From contig JBMNPE010000006.1 in assembly GCA_050943435.1 (NCBI GenBank), positions 1-33,018 of the forward strand: a DNA stretch of 33,018 bases, written 5' to 3'. The DNA is from RGIG5675 sp050943435 (lineage in GTDB: Bacteria > Bacillota > Clostridia > Oscillospirales > Ruminococcaceae). The position numbers and the translations under genes were made by a program. The notes beneath the pieces were generated by a model. The model worked only from the letters and a program-made list of their open reading frames with translations. It did not search any database and was not told where the DNA came from. Shown one piece after another: positions 14,683 to 22,095 of the stretch. Every line of letters starts with the position of its first letter. The first letter of the stretch is position 1.

Positions 14683-15653
14683 GCCTTCCTTCCGAGATAT
14701 TCGCAGAGCATCGAGAGGAACTTGTCATGGCTCGCTCTGCGGGCGAACCTGCAGTTCGCCTTGTCAGGTATGCACCGCCTGTCAATTATCGTTTCGCCTT
14801 CGTTGTATCCGTTGAGGCAGATGTGCACGTTGGCATCCTCAACTTCAGTCAGCACGGACTCGTCTATGACTGCACAGACAGCCAGGGCGTCGTGGATGGA
14901 CGAATTGTCCTTTGTCCCGCCAACAGCTGCGCTTTCAAATTCAATCCTCTGCTCGCACAGCGTTGCTGCAAAGTCAGCTGCAAATGTGCCCTTGGACCTC
15001 AGCTCCTCGCAGTCCTTCCTGTTGAGGGCACATGAGAGCGTTGCATCGAGAGGTATCCACAGCACCGGCGCGCCGCTCTGCTGGACTATCTCAGCGGCCT
15101 CCGGGTCGTGCCAGATGTTTGCCTCTGCGCAGGCGGTGACGTTTGCGACCTCGTCCCCGCCTCCCATTATGACGATCCTCTCAATCTTGTCCGCTATGTC
15201 CGGGGCAATCGAAAGGGCTTCGCCGAGATTGGTGAGCGGTCCCACGGGAATGAGCGTCACTTTTTCATCGGAATGCCTCAGGTAATCTATATAGAAGGAT
15301 ACGGCATCTTTGGCCTCAGCCTTCTTGTCAGTGGGCTCTTCCAGGCCGGTAAGCCTCTTGTAGTGAATTCTAAGCTCCTTGCCGTCCTTCATGACTGACA
15401 TCTGGTTCTGCTGGGGGCCTCTCGGGTAGATGTACTTTACCATCGCATTGCTGCAGCCCCTGTATACCGGGACATCCGGTGTCCCTAGCTTGTCAAGAAG
15501 CCTGCAGGTGTTCTCGGTGGTGTCATCCACGGGGAGATTTCCCCATACCGTGCAGACGGCGACGACATCCAGATCAGGACATCTGATAGCGGTCGAGATT
15601 GCAACTGCGTCGTCGGAACCGGTGTCGCAGTCCAAAATCACTTTTCTTGCCAT
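14679..15653 (-). CDS. Inosine/uridine-preferring-type nucleoside hydrolase (NH-1), first gene of the operon
   Basis: The 324-residue protein has DCDTGSDD at 8-15, VGPLTNLG (137-144), IVIMGGGDEVAN (160-171), EANIWHDPEAA (177-187) and HD at 254-255 (IHDALAV). All are consistent with an active group I-type hydrolase. I start it at 15653 (MARKVIL) because AAGGA lies about 9 bases upstream; an in-frame GTG at 15683 is possible. The two adjacent hydrolases share the same overall plan, including a tail motif (DRRxxPDKxNCRFA), and look like an old tandem duplication. This gene leads the eight-gene operon and is divergent from the DUF89 gene. Confidence 0.92.
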   Translation of the reverse strand: MARKVILDCDTGSDDAVAISTAIRCPDLDVVAVCTVWGNLPVDDTTENTCRLLDKLGTPDVPVYRGCSNAMVKYIYPRGPQQNQMSVMKDGKELRIHYKRLTGLEEPTDKKAEAKDAVSFYIDYLRHSDEKVTLIPVGPLTNLGEALSIAPDIADKIERIVIMGGGDEVANVTACAEANIWHDPEAAEIVQQSGAPVLWIPLDATLSCALNRKDCEELRSKGTFAADFAATLCEQRIEFESAAVGGTKDNSSIHDALAVCAVIDESVLTEVEDANVHICLNGYNEGETIIDRRCIPDKANCRFARRASHDKFLSMLCEYLGRKA

Positions 15654-15924
15654 TCCTGTGTTTCCTTTCTGTTCACGGGGCACTGGGGCCGATGCCGCGC
15701 TGCTCCCGAGATAATCCGAAAGCGCACCAAAACCGGCTCAGGCTGACACCAGGGCCGTGCAAAAATATACAGGTCCGCTCCCATTGATAATTATATTACA
15801 AGTACAAGTTGAATTAAAGGACATCCGGCGGAATATGTAAAGTTGCTAAACAAGTTTTCATGATAGTCAACAAAATACATATTTTATTATTGTCCTCTTA
15901 TCCTTTCCCCCGCTGCCGGGCGGA

Positions 15925-15933
15925 TGATATAAT
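15925..15933 (+). promoter_or_regulatory. Extended -10 promoter for the DUF89 gene
   Basis: TGATATAAT is a perfect extended -10. Initiation near 15940 gives a leader of about 26 bases with GGAGG (15955-15959) 6 bases before the ATG. It is embedded in the palindrome GGATGAT-ATA-ATCATCC (15922-15938). Confidence 0.72.
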
Positions 15934-15955
15934 CATCCCGGATATAATCATCCCG
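15926..15955 (+). repeat. Perfect tandem duplication of a 15-bp unit carrying the -10 box
   Basis: The unit GATATAATCATCCCG occurs twice head to tail (15926-15940 and 15941-15955). Each copy holds TATAAT. The second would start transcription inside or at the ribosome binding site, so only the first is likely to be a productive promoter. The duplication also repeats the right arm of the palindrome at 15922-15938. Confidence 0.9.
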
Positions 15956-15965
15956 GAGGTGCAGC

Positions 15966-16871
15966 ATGAAACTTAATGCCGTCTGCTACAGATGCATGAT
16001 TGACAAGGAGACAGAGTTCGTCTCGCAGTTTACCGATGAGGACAGGAAGTCGATGCACATGAGGGATGTCATGCAGTCAATACTGGATCACCCCGCAGAG
16101 AGCCCTTCTCCCGTATTCATACCGGATATTCTGGCCCTGAGGAAAAAGAATTTCGGGGTGGAGCCTTTCGACTACAGCGCTACAAACCTCAAGTACGACC
16201 GGATGATCCTGAATCTCTGGGACGACATAGTGAAGGAAGTGGAATCAGCGCCTGATCCCCTTCTCGCAGCGCTGCACTATTCCCTCGCGGCCAACTACAT
16301 AGACTTTTCCACAATAAAGGTGAATGACGACGAGCTGATGGACATGCTCAGGAATGCCTCCAGGGCGAAGGTCGACGACGCGGAGTACACAGGGCACATG
16401 CTGGACGATCTGTCGAAGGCCAGAAGCGTGCTCTTCATATGCGACAACTGCGGGGAGGTAGTCCTCGACAAGATATTCCTGATGCAGCTCAAAAAGAGGT
16501 TCCCCGGGATTTCCCTCAAAATAATGGTGAAGAGCGTTCAGGCGTCCAACGACGCAACATTCGAGGACGCGCGCCTCATAGGCCTCGACGAGGCCGGTGA
16601 GGTGATAGGAAGCGGAGTGGGCATTGCCGGGACCCCGGTCCCCCTCATAAGCGAAGAGGCCAAATCCGCCCTCTATTCCGCCGACGTCGTCATCACAAAG
16701 GGCCAGGCGAACTTTGAGACCCTGTACGGGACGGGTTTAAATATCTACTACATATTCCTGATAAAGTGCGACCTCTTCCTCCACCTGTTCGGGCTCGAGA
16801 AGTTCTCTGCCGTGATAGAGAACGAGAAGAGGCTCTCTTCCCTCAAGGTCAACCCCAATAAACAGGCATAA
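15966..16871 (+). CDS. DUF89 (ARMT1-like) metal-dependent phosphatase, CxxC subfamily
   Basis: DUF89 proteins are metal-dependent phosphatases thought to remove harmful or excess sugar phosphates. In this 301-residue protein, CYRC (Cys7, Cys10) marks the CxxC subfamily. The metal site is seen as FICDNCGEVVLDKIF (157-171, Asp160, Asn161, Glu164, Asp168), followed by SNDAT (194-198) and KGQANFE (245-251). The start has GGAGG 6 bases upstream. It is divergent from the nucleoside hydrolase/PfkB operon, which supports a role in clearing phosphosugars made there. The exact substrate is unknown, and the CxxC subfamily is the least characterised. Confidence 0.88.
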   Translation: MKLNAVCYRCMIDKETEFVSQFTDEDRKSMHMRDVMQSILDHPAESPSPVFIPDILALRKKNFGVEPFDYSATNLKYDRMILNLWDDIVKEVESAPDPLLAALHYSLAANYIDFSTIKVNDDELMDMLRNASRAKVDDAEYTGHMLDDLSKARSVLFICDNCGEVVLDKIFLMQLKKRFPGISLKIMVKSVQASNDATFEDARLIGLDEAGEVIGSGVGIAGTPVPLISEEAKSALYSADVVITKGQANFETLYGTGLNIYYIFLIKCDLFLHLFGLEKFSAVIENEKRLSSLKVNPNKQA

Positions 16872-16874
16872 GAA

Positions 16875-16900
16875 AACGGCTCCGGAATTCCGGAGCCGTT
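16875..16900. terminator. Bidirectional terminator between DUF89 and livF
   Basis: A perfect 26-base palindrome lies between the convergent genes. On the minus strand it is followed by TTTTCTT and ends the liv operon; on the plus strand the T-run (TTATT) is weaker. Confidence 0.88.
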
Positions 16901-16911
16901 ATTCATATCCG

Positions 16912-17616
16912 TCAGTCTGCCATCCCGAGATAGGCCTTCTTTACGCTTTCGTCGTTCAGCAGCTTTGAAGCGTCGTCGCTCAGGACTATCCTGCCCGATT
17001 CCATGACATATCCCCTGGAGGCTATCTTGAGGGCCATCCTTGCATTCTGCTCCACCAGCAGGATCGTGATCCCCTTGGAGTTGAGGTCCCTGATTATCTG
17101 GAATATCTCCTCCACGAGGATTGGCGCGAGGCCCATTGAGGGCTCGTCCAGCATCATGAGCCTGGGGCTGATCATCAGTGCCCTTCCGATTGCAAGCATC
17201 TGCTGCTCGCCTCCGGAGAGGGTGCCGGCCGTCTGCTTCCTGCGCTCCTTGAGCCTCGGGAACAGCTCGAACACCTCCTCGGCCCTCTCCGGGATTCCCT
17301 TCCTTTCGAGGAATGAGCCCATCTCAAGGTTCTCCGCGACGGTCATGTTGAGGAAAATCCTCCTGCCCTCGGGAACATGGGCCACTCCCATCCCGACAAT
17401 GGCGTCAGGGGCAGTCTTTGTGATGTCCTTTCCGTCCAGGACTATGCTTCCGGTCTTTGTCCTCAGGAGCCCGGACACTGTTTTGAGCGTAGTGCTCTTA
17501 CCTGCGCCGTTGGCACCTATGAGGGTTACTATCTCGCCGTCGCCCACTTCAAGCGACAGGTCCTGTATCGCATGGATCTGGCCGTAATATACGTTGATGT
17601 TCTTGATGCTCAGCAT
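16912..17616 (-). CDS. livF: Branched-chain amino acid ABC transporter ATPase LivF
   Basis: One of the two ATPases of the high-affinity Leu/Ile/Val importer. The 234-residue protein has Walker A GANGAGKST (33-41), the Q-loop region, VPEGRRIFLNMTVAENL typical of LivF, signature LSGGEQQ and Walker B LMMLDEPSMGLAP. The switch His is absent: the region reads ILLVEQNARMAL, which is normal for LivF. It starts one base after the livG stop and is the last gene of the operon, followed by a strong terminator. Confidence 0.95.
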   Translation of the reverse strand: MLSIKNINVYYGQIHAIQDLSLEVGDGEIVTLIGANGAGKSTTLKTVSGLLRTKTGSIVLDGKDITKTAPDAIVGMGVAHVPEGRRIFLNMTVAENLEMGSFLERKGIPERAEEVFELFPRLKERRKQTAGTLSGGEQQMLAIGRALMISPRLMMLDEPSMGLAPILVEEIFQIIRDLNSKGITILLVEQNARMALKIASRGYVMESGRIVLSDDASKLLNDESVKKAYLGMAD

Positions 17617-17617
17617 G

Positions 17618-18448
17618 TCATACGGCCCCCTTCCCGAGATATGCCTCTATGACGGCCGGATTGTTCTTGATATCCTCCGGGGAGCCCTTGGCGATTATCC
17701 TGCCGTAATTGAGGACTGCAATGCCGTCGCAGACGTTCATGACCAGCGACATGTCGTGCTCTATGAGGAATATGGCGATCTGGAAAGTATCGCGCACGTG
17801 GACTATGTTTTCCAGCAGCTGGTGCGTCTCTGAAGGGTTCATGCCGGCTGCAGGCTCATCCAGGAGAAGGATGCTGGGATTGGTAGCCAGGGCTCTCACA
17901 ATTTCGAGCATCCTCTGGGACCCGTAGGGCAGGCTTCCTGCCTTGAGCATCGCAGCATCCTGCATGTTGAAGATTGAGAGGAGCTCGAGGGCCCTCTCGT
18001 CAGCCTGCCTCTCGGTCCTCCAGTACCTCGGAGTCCTCAGGAGGCTCTGGGCAGTCCCGCACTTTATCTCGTTGTGAAGGCCGATCTTGACATTGTCCAG
18101 GACGGAGAGCTCCTTGAAGAGCCTAATATTCTGGAAAGTCCTCGCCATGCCCATTTTTGAGAGCTCCACCGTGGATTTTCCCTGGGTAGATACCCCGTTG
18201 AGAAGGATCGCCCCTCTTGTGGGCTTGTAGACGTTCATGAGCAGGTTGAAGACCGTCGTCTTCCCGGCCCCGTTGGGGCCTATGAGCCCCGTTATCTCAG
18301 TGGGGCCTATCATGACGCTGAAGTCGCTGAGGGCCTTGAGGCCTCCGAATTCTATCCCGAGGTTCCTGACGTCGAGGACAGGCTTCTTTCCGATGTCCTC
18401 TTTCCTGAAGAATCCCTCGGAGGGAACCGGGTACAGTTTAGGCGTCAT
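17618..18448 (-). CDS. livG: Branched-chain amino acid ABC transporter ATPase LivG
   Basis: The second ATPase of the importer, 276 residues. Walker A is GPNGAGKTT, followed by the LivG-type block GMARTFQNIRLF. The signature is degenerate (LPYGSQRMLEI), as is common in LivG; Walker B is ILLLDEPAAGMNP, and IFLIEHDM carries the switch His. The N-terminus has about 20 extra residues before the ABC domain. The ATG overlaps the end of livM by 11 bases and no strong ribosome site is seen, which points to translational coupling. Confidence 0.95.
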   Translation of the reverse strand: MTPKLYPVPSEGFFRKEDIGKKPVLDVRNLGIEFGGLKALSDFSVMIGPTEITGLIGPNGAGKTTVFNLLMNVYKPTRGAILLNGVSTQGKSTVELSKMGMARTFQNIRLFKELSVLDNVKIGLHNEIKCGTAQSLLRTPRYWRTERQADERALELLSIFNMQDAAMLKAGSLPYGSQRMLEIVRALATNPSILLLDEPAAGMNPSETHQLLENIVHVRDTFQIAIFLIEHDMSLVMNVCDGIAVLNYGRIIAKGSPEDIKNNPAVIEAYLGKGAV

Positions 18449-19445
18449 CTTTGGCCACCGCCTTTCTTCTGCTCATGATCCTGTTGATTATGTTCCCGGT
18501 GGAAAACTCCTTGGAGCCCATGAGTCCGGACGGCCTGTAGATCATGACGATGATGAGGAGCAGCGAATAGACTATCATCCTGTACTTTGAGAGCCCTCTA
18601 AGCAGCTCAGGCACAACTGTGAGGAAGACAGCCGCAAGCACCGAGCCGGTCATGGATCCCATTCCGCCGAGGACGACGGTGACGAGGATGTCTATAGATT
18701 TTGAGAATCCGAAGGCGCTCGGGTTGAGTATTCCAAGATACCCAGAATATAGGGCGCCGGCCACTCCTGCGAAGAAGGCCGAAATCGTGAAGGCCAGCTC
18801 CTTGTACCCTGTCACATTGACTCCGCAGGCCTCCGCGGCTATCTCGTTCTCCCTCACGGAGAGTATGGCCCTTCCTGTCTTTGACTTGATGAGGTTGACC
18901 ATGACTACCACTGTTATCCCCACGCATAGGAAGCAGTTGAGAAATGTAGTGGTCTTCGGGATGTTCTTCATGTTGGAGGCGCCGTACGTGAAGTCGAACC
19001 CCAGGACGTCGTCGATGTTGATTATCACGACCCTGATTATCTCCCCGAATCCAAGGGTGATTATTGCCATGTAGTCCCCCTTGAGCCTGAGGGCAGGTAT
19101 CCCTATCAGGAATCCGATCAGCGCAGCCACGAGACCTCCGAGTATTATTCCGATTACAAAGGCCCCTGAGCTGTCCATTGAGACTCTCCTCACAAATATG
19201 GCGCTAGTGTATGCCCCTACCGCCATGAAGCCCGCGTGTCCCAGGGGGAGCTGCCCCAGGAATCCGGCAGCCAGGTTGAGCGACAGGGCAAGAATGATGT
19301 TTATCCCCACAAGAAGCACGACTTTGGAATAGTATTCCGAAATCACGCCTCCGTCGACGAGGATGGTCCCGATGATCATGAATGCCGAATACAGCACTAT
19401 GTTCACTATATACTTGATTATTATGTTTTTTCTCGGCTCTACCAT
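18438..19445 (-). CDS. livM: Branched-chain amino acid ABC transporter permease LivM
   Basis: A polytopic inner-membrane permease of 335 residues that pairs with LivH. It has multiple hydrophobic segments, the family block NLAAGFLGQLPLGHAGFMAV and the conserved cytosolic EAA-like loop GRAILSVRENEIAAEACGVN, which contacts an ATPase. The C-terminal region LLIIVMIYRPSGLMGSKE is typical. I start it at 19445 (MVEPRKN), one base after the livH stop. A frame 20 codons longer overlaps livH and has no support. Confidence 0.95.
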   Translation of the reverse strand: MVEPRKNIIIKYIVNIVLYSAFMIIGTILVDGGVISEYYSKVVLLVGINIILALSLNLAAGFLGQLPLGHAGFMAVGAYTSAIFVRRVSMDSSGAFVIGIILGGLVAALIGFLIGIPALRLKGDYMAIITLGFGEIIRVVIINIDDVLGFDFTYGASNMKNIPKTTTFLNCFLCVGITVVVMVNLIKSKTGRAILSVRENEIAAEACGVNVTGYKELAFTISAFFAGVAGALYSGYLGILNPSAFGFSKSIDILVTVVLGGMGSMTGSVLAAVFLTVVPELLRGLSKYRMIVYSLLLIIVMIYRPSGLMGSKEFSTGNIINRIMSRRKAVAKDDA

Positions 19446-19446
19446 G

Positions 19447-20334
19447 TCACACCTTCTCCGTCTGCTTCTTCCCGAGAATGCCGTTGGGCATGACGAGAAG
19501 TACAACGATGAGGATCGTGAACACGACCGCGTCCTTCCAAATGGAGAGTCCTACGGCCGACACGAGAGCCTCTACAAGTCCGATTGCGAATCCCCCGAGC
19601 ATTGCGCCGGGGATGGATCCTATTCCGCCGAGAACCGCGGCCACGAAGGCCTTCAGACCGAGCATGGAGCCCATGGTCGGGGAAGCCTGCGGATAAGCGC
19701 TGCAGTACAGCACTGATCCTATGCCTGCGAGGGCGGAGCCTATGGCAAAGGTGATTGAAATTGTCCTGTTGACGTTGACGCCCATCAGCTGAGCGGCCCC
19801 GAGGTCTTCCGCAACGGCCCTCATCGCGCGTCCTGTCCTCGTCTTCTTAACTATGAATGTGAGCACAACCATCGTCACGGCAACTGTCACGATGGTCACA
19901 ATGGATACGGAAGATACAGTAATCTCCCCGAGGCTTATCTGGCGGTTGCTTATAAACGGGGGGATGCTCTTGGTATCAGCCCCGAACAACAGCTGGGCCA
20001 GGTTCTCGAGGAGATATGAAACTCCTATTGCAGTAATGAGGAGGGAGATTCTCGGTGATTCCCTCAGGGGCTTGTATGCCACCTTCTCAATAACTATCCC
20101 GAAGACCATGCACATTGCTACCGTGAGGATGATTGACAGCCACACCGGCATTGCGGTCTGAGTCGTCATAATCCAGATCGTATAGGCGCCGACCATTATG
20201 ATGTCCCCGTGGGCGAAGTTCAGCAGGTTCATGATTCCATAGACCATGCTGTACCCCAGCGCGACGAGGGCGTAAATCGACCCCAGCTGCAGTCCGTTTA
20301 TAAACTGCCTGATTATCAGTGAAAAGGTGGACAT
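19447..20334 (-). CDS. livH: Branched-chain amino acid ABC transporter permease LivH
   Basis: The 295-residue partner permease. The N-terminal block FINGLQLGSIYALVALGYSM and the motif GIMNLLNFAHGDIIMVGAY are diagnostic for LivH. The cytosolic coupling loop GRAMRAVAEDLGAAQLMGV follows. It ends with MPNGILGKK. GGGAGGAAGC precedes the ATG. The 77-base gap after livK holds a GC-rich hairpin that may set the relative expression of binding protein and permease. Confidence 0.95.
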   Translation of the reverse strand: MSTFSLIIRQFINGLQLGSIYALVALGYSMVYGIMNLLNFAHGDIIMVGAYTIWIMTTQTAMPVWLSIILTVAMCMVFGIVIEKVAYKPLRESPRISLLITAIGVSYLLENLAQLLFGADTKSIPPFISNRQISLGEITVSSVSIVTIVTVAVTMVVLTFIVKKTRTGRAMRAVAEDLGAAQLMGVNVNRTISITFAIGSALAGIGSVLYCSAYPQASPTMGSMLGLKAFVAAVLGGIGSIPGAMLGGFAIGLVEALVSAVGLSIWKDAVVFTILIVVLLVMPNGILGKKQTEKV

Positions 20335-20358
20335 GCTTCCTCCCTTCGGATGTCTGAG

Positions 20359-20386
20359 GCGCGGGGAGAGGGCTCCCTCCCCGCGC
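20359..20386 (-). other. Intercistronic hairpin between livK and livH
   Basis: Perfect 10-bp arms (20359-20368 and 20377-20386) with an 8-base loop and no following T-run. Stable hairpins after substrate-binding-protein genes commonly protect the upstream mRNA from 3' exonucleases. That would raise LivK over the membrane subunits. Confidence 0.6.
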
Positions 20387-20411
20387 TGTAATTTATGGTC
20401 AGGAATTCCTA

Positions 20412-21644
20412 TTAGAATACTTCGTAGAAGATATCCTGTCCGTTCTCATCGTAGGTGATGATGTTGGCATCCTTTACCGGGTTGTTGTGCTCGTCAAAAG
20501 TGTAGCCGCTTGCGCTTGTGATTCCCTCGAGATCTCCGCTGTCATCCCTGATAGCGTCGATGACGGCCTGCTTGTATTCGTCGCTCCCGGTCTCATATCC
20601 GGAGCTTTCAGCTATTTCCAGTGCATTGCAGAGGATCATTGCCGCATCGTATGCGAGAGGTGCGAACATGTTCGGAACGTCCTCGCCGTACTTCTCCTGA
20701 TAAGCAGCTTCAAATTCCTTGACTGCGTCGGTGGATCCCGGTGCATATCCGGAGCAGTAATAGCAGTTCTGGAGGTACGTGGGATCAGAAACATATTCTG
20801 AAACGCTGGACCATCCGTCTCCTCCGAGGGAGTAGCAGTCGAGTCCGCTTGCCCTTGCCTGCTGGAGCCTCATAGCGACGTCTGTGTAGTAGTTCGGGTC
20901 GAATACCACGTCAGGATCGGCTGCCATGATGTTGGTGAGCTGGCTGTTGTAGTCGACGTCTCCGCTTGCATATCCGACTTCCTCAACGATCTCAATTCCC
21001 ACATTTGCGCATTCCTCGATGAATGCGTCCGCAAGTCCCTCAGCGTAGTCATTGCCTGTCTCGTAGATGACCGCAGCAGTCGTTGCACCTAACTCCTGGG
21101 CTGCGAAATCAGCCATTTTTGTCCCCTGGAACGGGTCTGTGAAGCAGGAGCGGAAGACGTTGCTGTATACGGTGTCGGTCTCTGCGTCATAGGTGACTGA
21201 ATCAGCGGTGGCGGAAGCAGTTATCATAGGCATGTTGTCCGGGTATGCCTCCGCGACGACGGCCAGCGTGTTGCTCGTGATGACGTCGCCGATAAGGGCT
21301 GTCATTCCCTGCTCTACCAGGTAGTTGTACCCTGTTACTGCCTGGGTGTCGTCGCCCTGGTTGTCATATTCGATGTAGGTTATCGTCTTGCCGTTGATTC
21401 CGCCGTTTTCATTGACCTGGTCGAAATAGAGTTTTGCACCATTGTCGACAGCGAGGCCGTACTGTGCCAGATCCCCGGTAAACGGTCCGAGAATCCCTAC
21501 GATGATCTCATCCCCGGAAGATCCGCTGGTTGTAGATGTCCCTGAATCGGATCCGGTAGTCGTGCCGGATCCGCCGCAGCCTGCAAACATCAACGCGGCC
21601 ATTGTGGCTGCCATCGCAGCTGCAAGAAAACGCTTTGCTTTCAT
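20412..21644 (-). CDS. livK: Branched-chain amino acid ABC transporter substrate-binding lipoprotein
   Basis: A 410-residue extracellular binding protein tethered by lipid. The signal peptide (1-22) ends in the lipobox MFAGC with Cys23 as the lipidated residue, followed by a Gly/Ser/Thr linker (about 24-44). The mature part follows the Leu/Ile/Val-binding family: IIVGILGPFTGDLAQYG, NGGINGKTITYIEYDNQGD and LIGDVITSNTLAVV. I start it at 21644 (MKAKRF), with AAGGAG 9 bases upstream; an ATG six codons earlier overlaps that site. It is the first structural gene of livKHMGF, directly behind a terminator and a leader ORF, so expression requires read-through. Confidence 0.93.
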   Translation of the reverse strand: MKAKRFLAAAMAATMAALMFAGCGGSGTTTGSDSGTSTTSGSSGDEIIVGILGPFTGDLAQYGLAVDNGAKLYFDQVNENGGINGKTITYIEYDNQGDDTQAVTGYNYLVEQGMTALIGDVITSNTLAVVAEAYPDNMPMITASATADSVTYDAETDTVYSNVFRSCFTDPFQGTKMADFAAQELGATTAAVIYETGNDYAEGLADAFIEECANVGIEIVEEVGYASGDVDYNSQLTNIMAADPDVVFDPNYYTDVAMRLQQARASGLDCYSLGGDGWSSVSEYVSDPTYLQNCYYCSGYAPGSTDAVKEFEAAYQEKYGEDVPNMFAPLAYDAAMILCNALEIAESSGYETGSDEYKQAVIDAIRDDSGDLEGITSASGYTFDEHNNPVKDANIITYDENGQDIFYEVF

Positions 21645-21683
21645 GATTTCTCTCTCCTTCATTGATAGAGTTTCTGACGGATA

Positions 21684-21721
21684 TAAAAAGACGGCCTTTG
21701 GCGTTTTGCCAAAGGCCGTCT
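21684..21721 (-). terminator. Intrinsic terminator in the liv leader (likely attenuator)
   Basis: A perfect stem of about 13-14 bp (arms about 21689-21702 and 21708-21721) is followed on the minus strand by TTTTT. It begins about 22 bases after the leader ORF stop and ends only about 25 bases before the livK ribosome site. No promoter can be seen between, so livKHMGF transcription must pass through it. Confidence 0.93.
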
Positions 21722-21743
21722 GATTATCTCTTTACCCTTATTT

Positions 21744-21854
21744 TCAGATCTTCATGCCTTCGTCTGAGTACGCCAGAACTCTGCCGCCGCGTATAATAAC
21801 TACACCTACGACGACTGCCAGCAGTACTATAATGACGTTGATGAACTGAGACAT
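21744..21854 (-). CDS. 36-residue Ile/Val/Leu-rich leader peptide upstream of livKHMGF
   Basis: The peptide has 14 branched-chain residues among positions 5-21 (INVIIVLLAVVVGVVII). AGGAA lies about 10 bases before the ATG, and a consensus promoter lies about 37 bases further upstream. The ORF is followed by an intrinsic terminator and then a branched-chain amino acid transporter. This is the arrangement of ribosome-mediated attenuation, as in the ilvL leader of enterobacteria. Short alternative pairings fit: Val codons 14-15 (TCGTC) can pair with codons 31-32 (GACGA), and CGAAGGC (codons 31-33) can pair with GCCTTTG in the terminator's 5' arm. The alternative is a real small single-span membrane protein, since such segments are also Ile/Val-rich. 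Confidence 0.7.
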   Translation of the reverse strand: MSQFINVIIVLLAVVVGVVIIRGGRVLAYSDEGMKI

Positions 21855-21897
21855 CTGAAAATTTCCTGTCTGTTTTCTGAAACTTGAATTTTGCATA

Positions 21898-21926
21898 ATT
21901 ATGCTTTCATTGTGCAGAATTGTCAA
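21898..21926 (-). promoter_or_regulatory. Strong promoter of the liv leader and operon
   Basis: On the minus strand TTGACA (21921-21926), a 17-base spacer and CATAAT (21898-21903) give a near-consensus promoter. Initiation near 21891 is about 37 bases before the leader ORF. Confidence 0.85.
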
Positions 21927-22046
21927 CTATAAATTTCATAAATGTCGATTTTCACAAACATTTTCAACTCACGGGGCATGAAAAAAGGCATTTTTTATAT
22001 TCATTCCTTCACTGCCCCGCCGTTCTTTTCAACAGCACCGGCCTGT

Positions 22047-22055
22047 TGATATAAT
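22047..22055 (+). promoter_or_regulatory. Extended -10 promoter for the serine hydrolase gene
   Basis: TGATATAAT is a perfect extended -10 without a clear -35. Initiation near 22062 leaves a leader of about 34 bases, with GGAGG (22084-22088) 7 bases before the ATG. Confidence 0.73.
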
Positions 22056-22095
22056 TGTCATACGAAGCAAGCCCTGTTAATTCGGAGGGAAATAA

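Larger units (their letters stand above)
15654..15965. promoter_or_regulatory. Divergent regulatory region between the nucleoside/sugar operon and the DUF89 gene
   Basis: This 312-base stretch has no credible gene. On the minus strand TATAAT (15790-15795) is the best -10 for the operon and leaves a leader of about 130 bases before the first ATG. Two direct copies of ACAAGT (15798-15809) sit against that -10 and a third lies at 15850-15855, a possible operator set. The central part (about 15780-15900) is AT-rich. On the plus side lies the duplicated -10 element described separately. Confidence 0.55.

Noticed and set aside
15943..15948. The second TATAAT as an additional promoter for the DUF89 gene
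   Set aside because: Initiation would fall in the ribosome binding site, leaving a transcript without it.
16912..21644. Reading the Liv-type ABC transporter as the nucleoside importer of the neighbouring operon
   Set aside because: Its binding protein and permeases follow the branched-chain amino acid pattern, and the Ile/Val/Leu-rich leader points the same way. A nucleoside role cannot be fully excluded, as some Liv-like systems carry other substrates.
21972..22019. CGGGGCA ... TGCCCCG inverted repeat between the liv leader promoter and the serine hydrolase promoter
   Set aside because: Seven-base arms 34 bases apart are weak, and no function is supported beyond chance or a possible looping operator.
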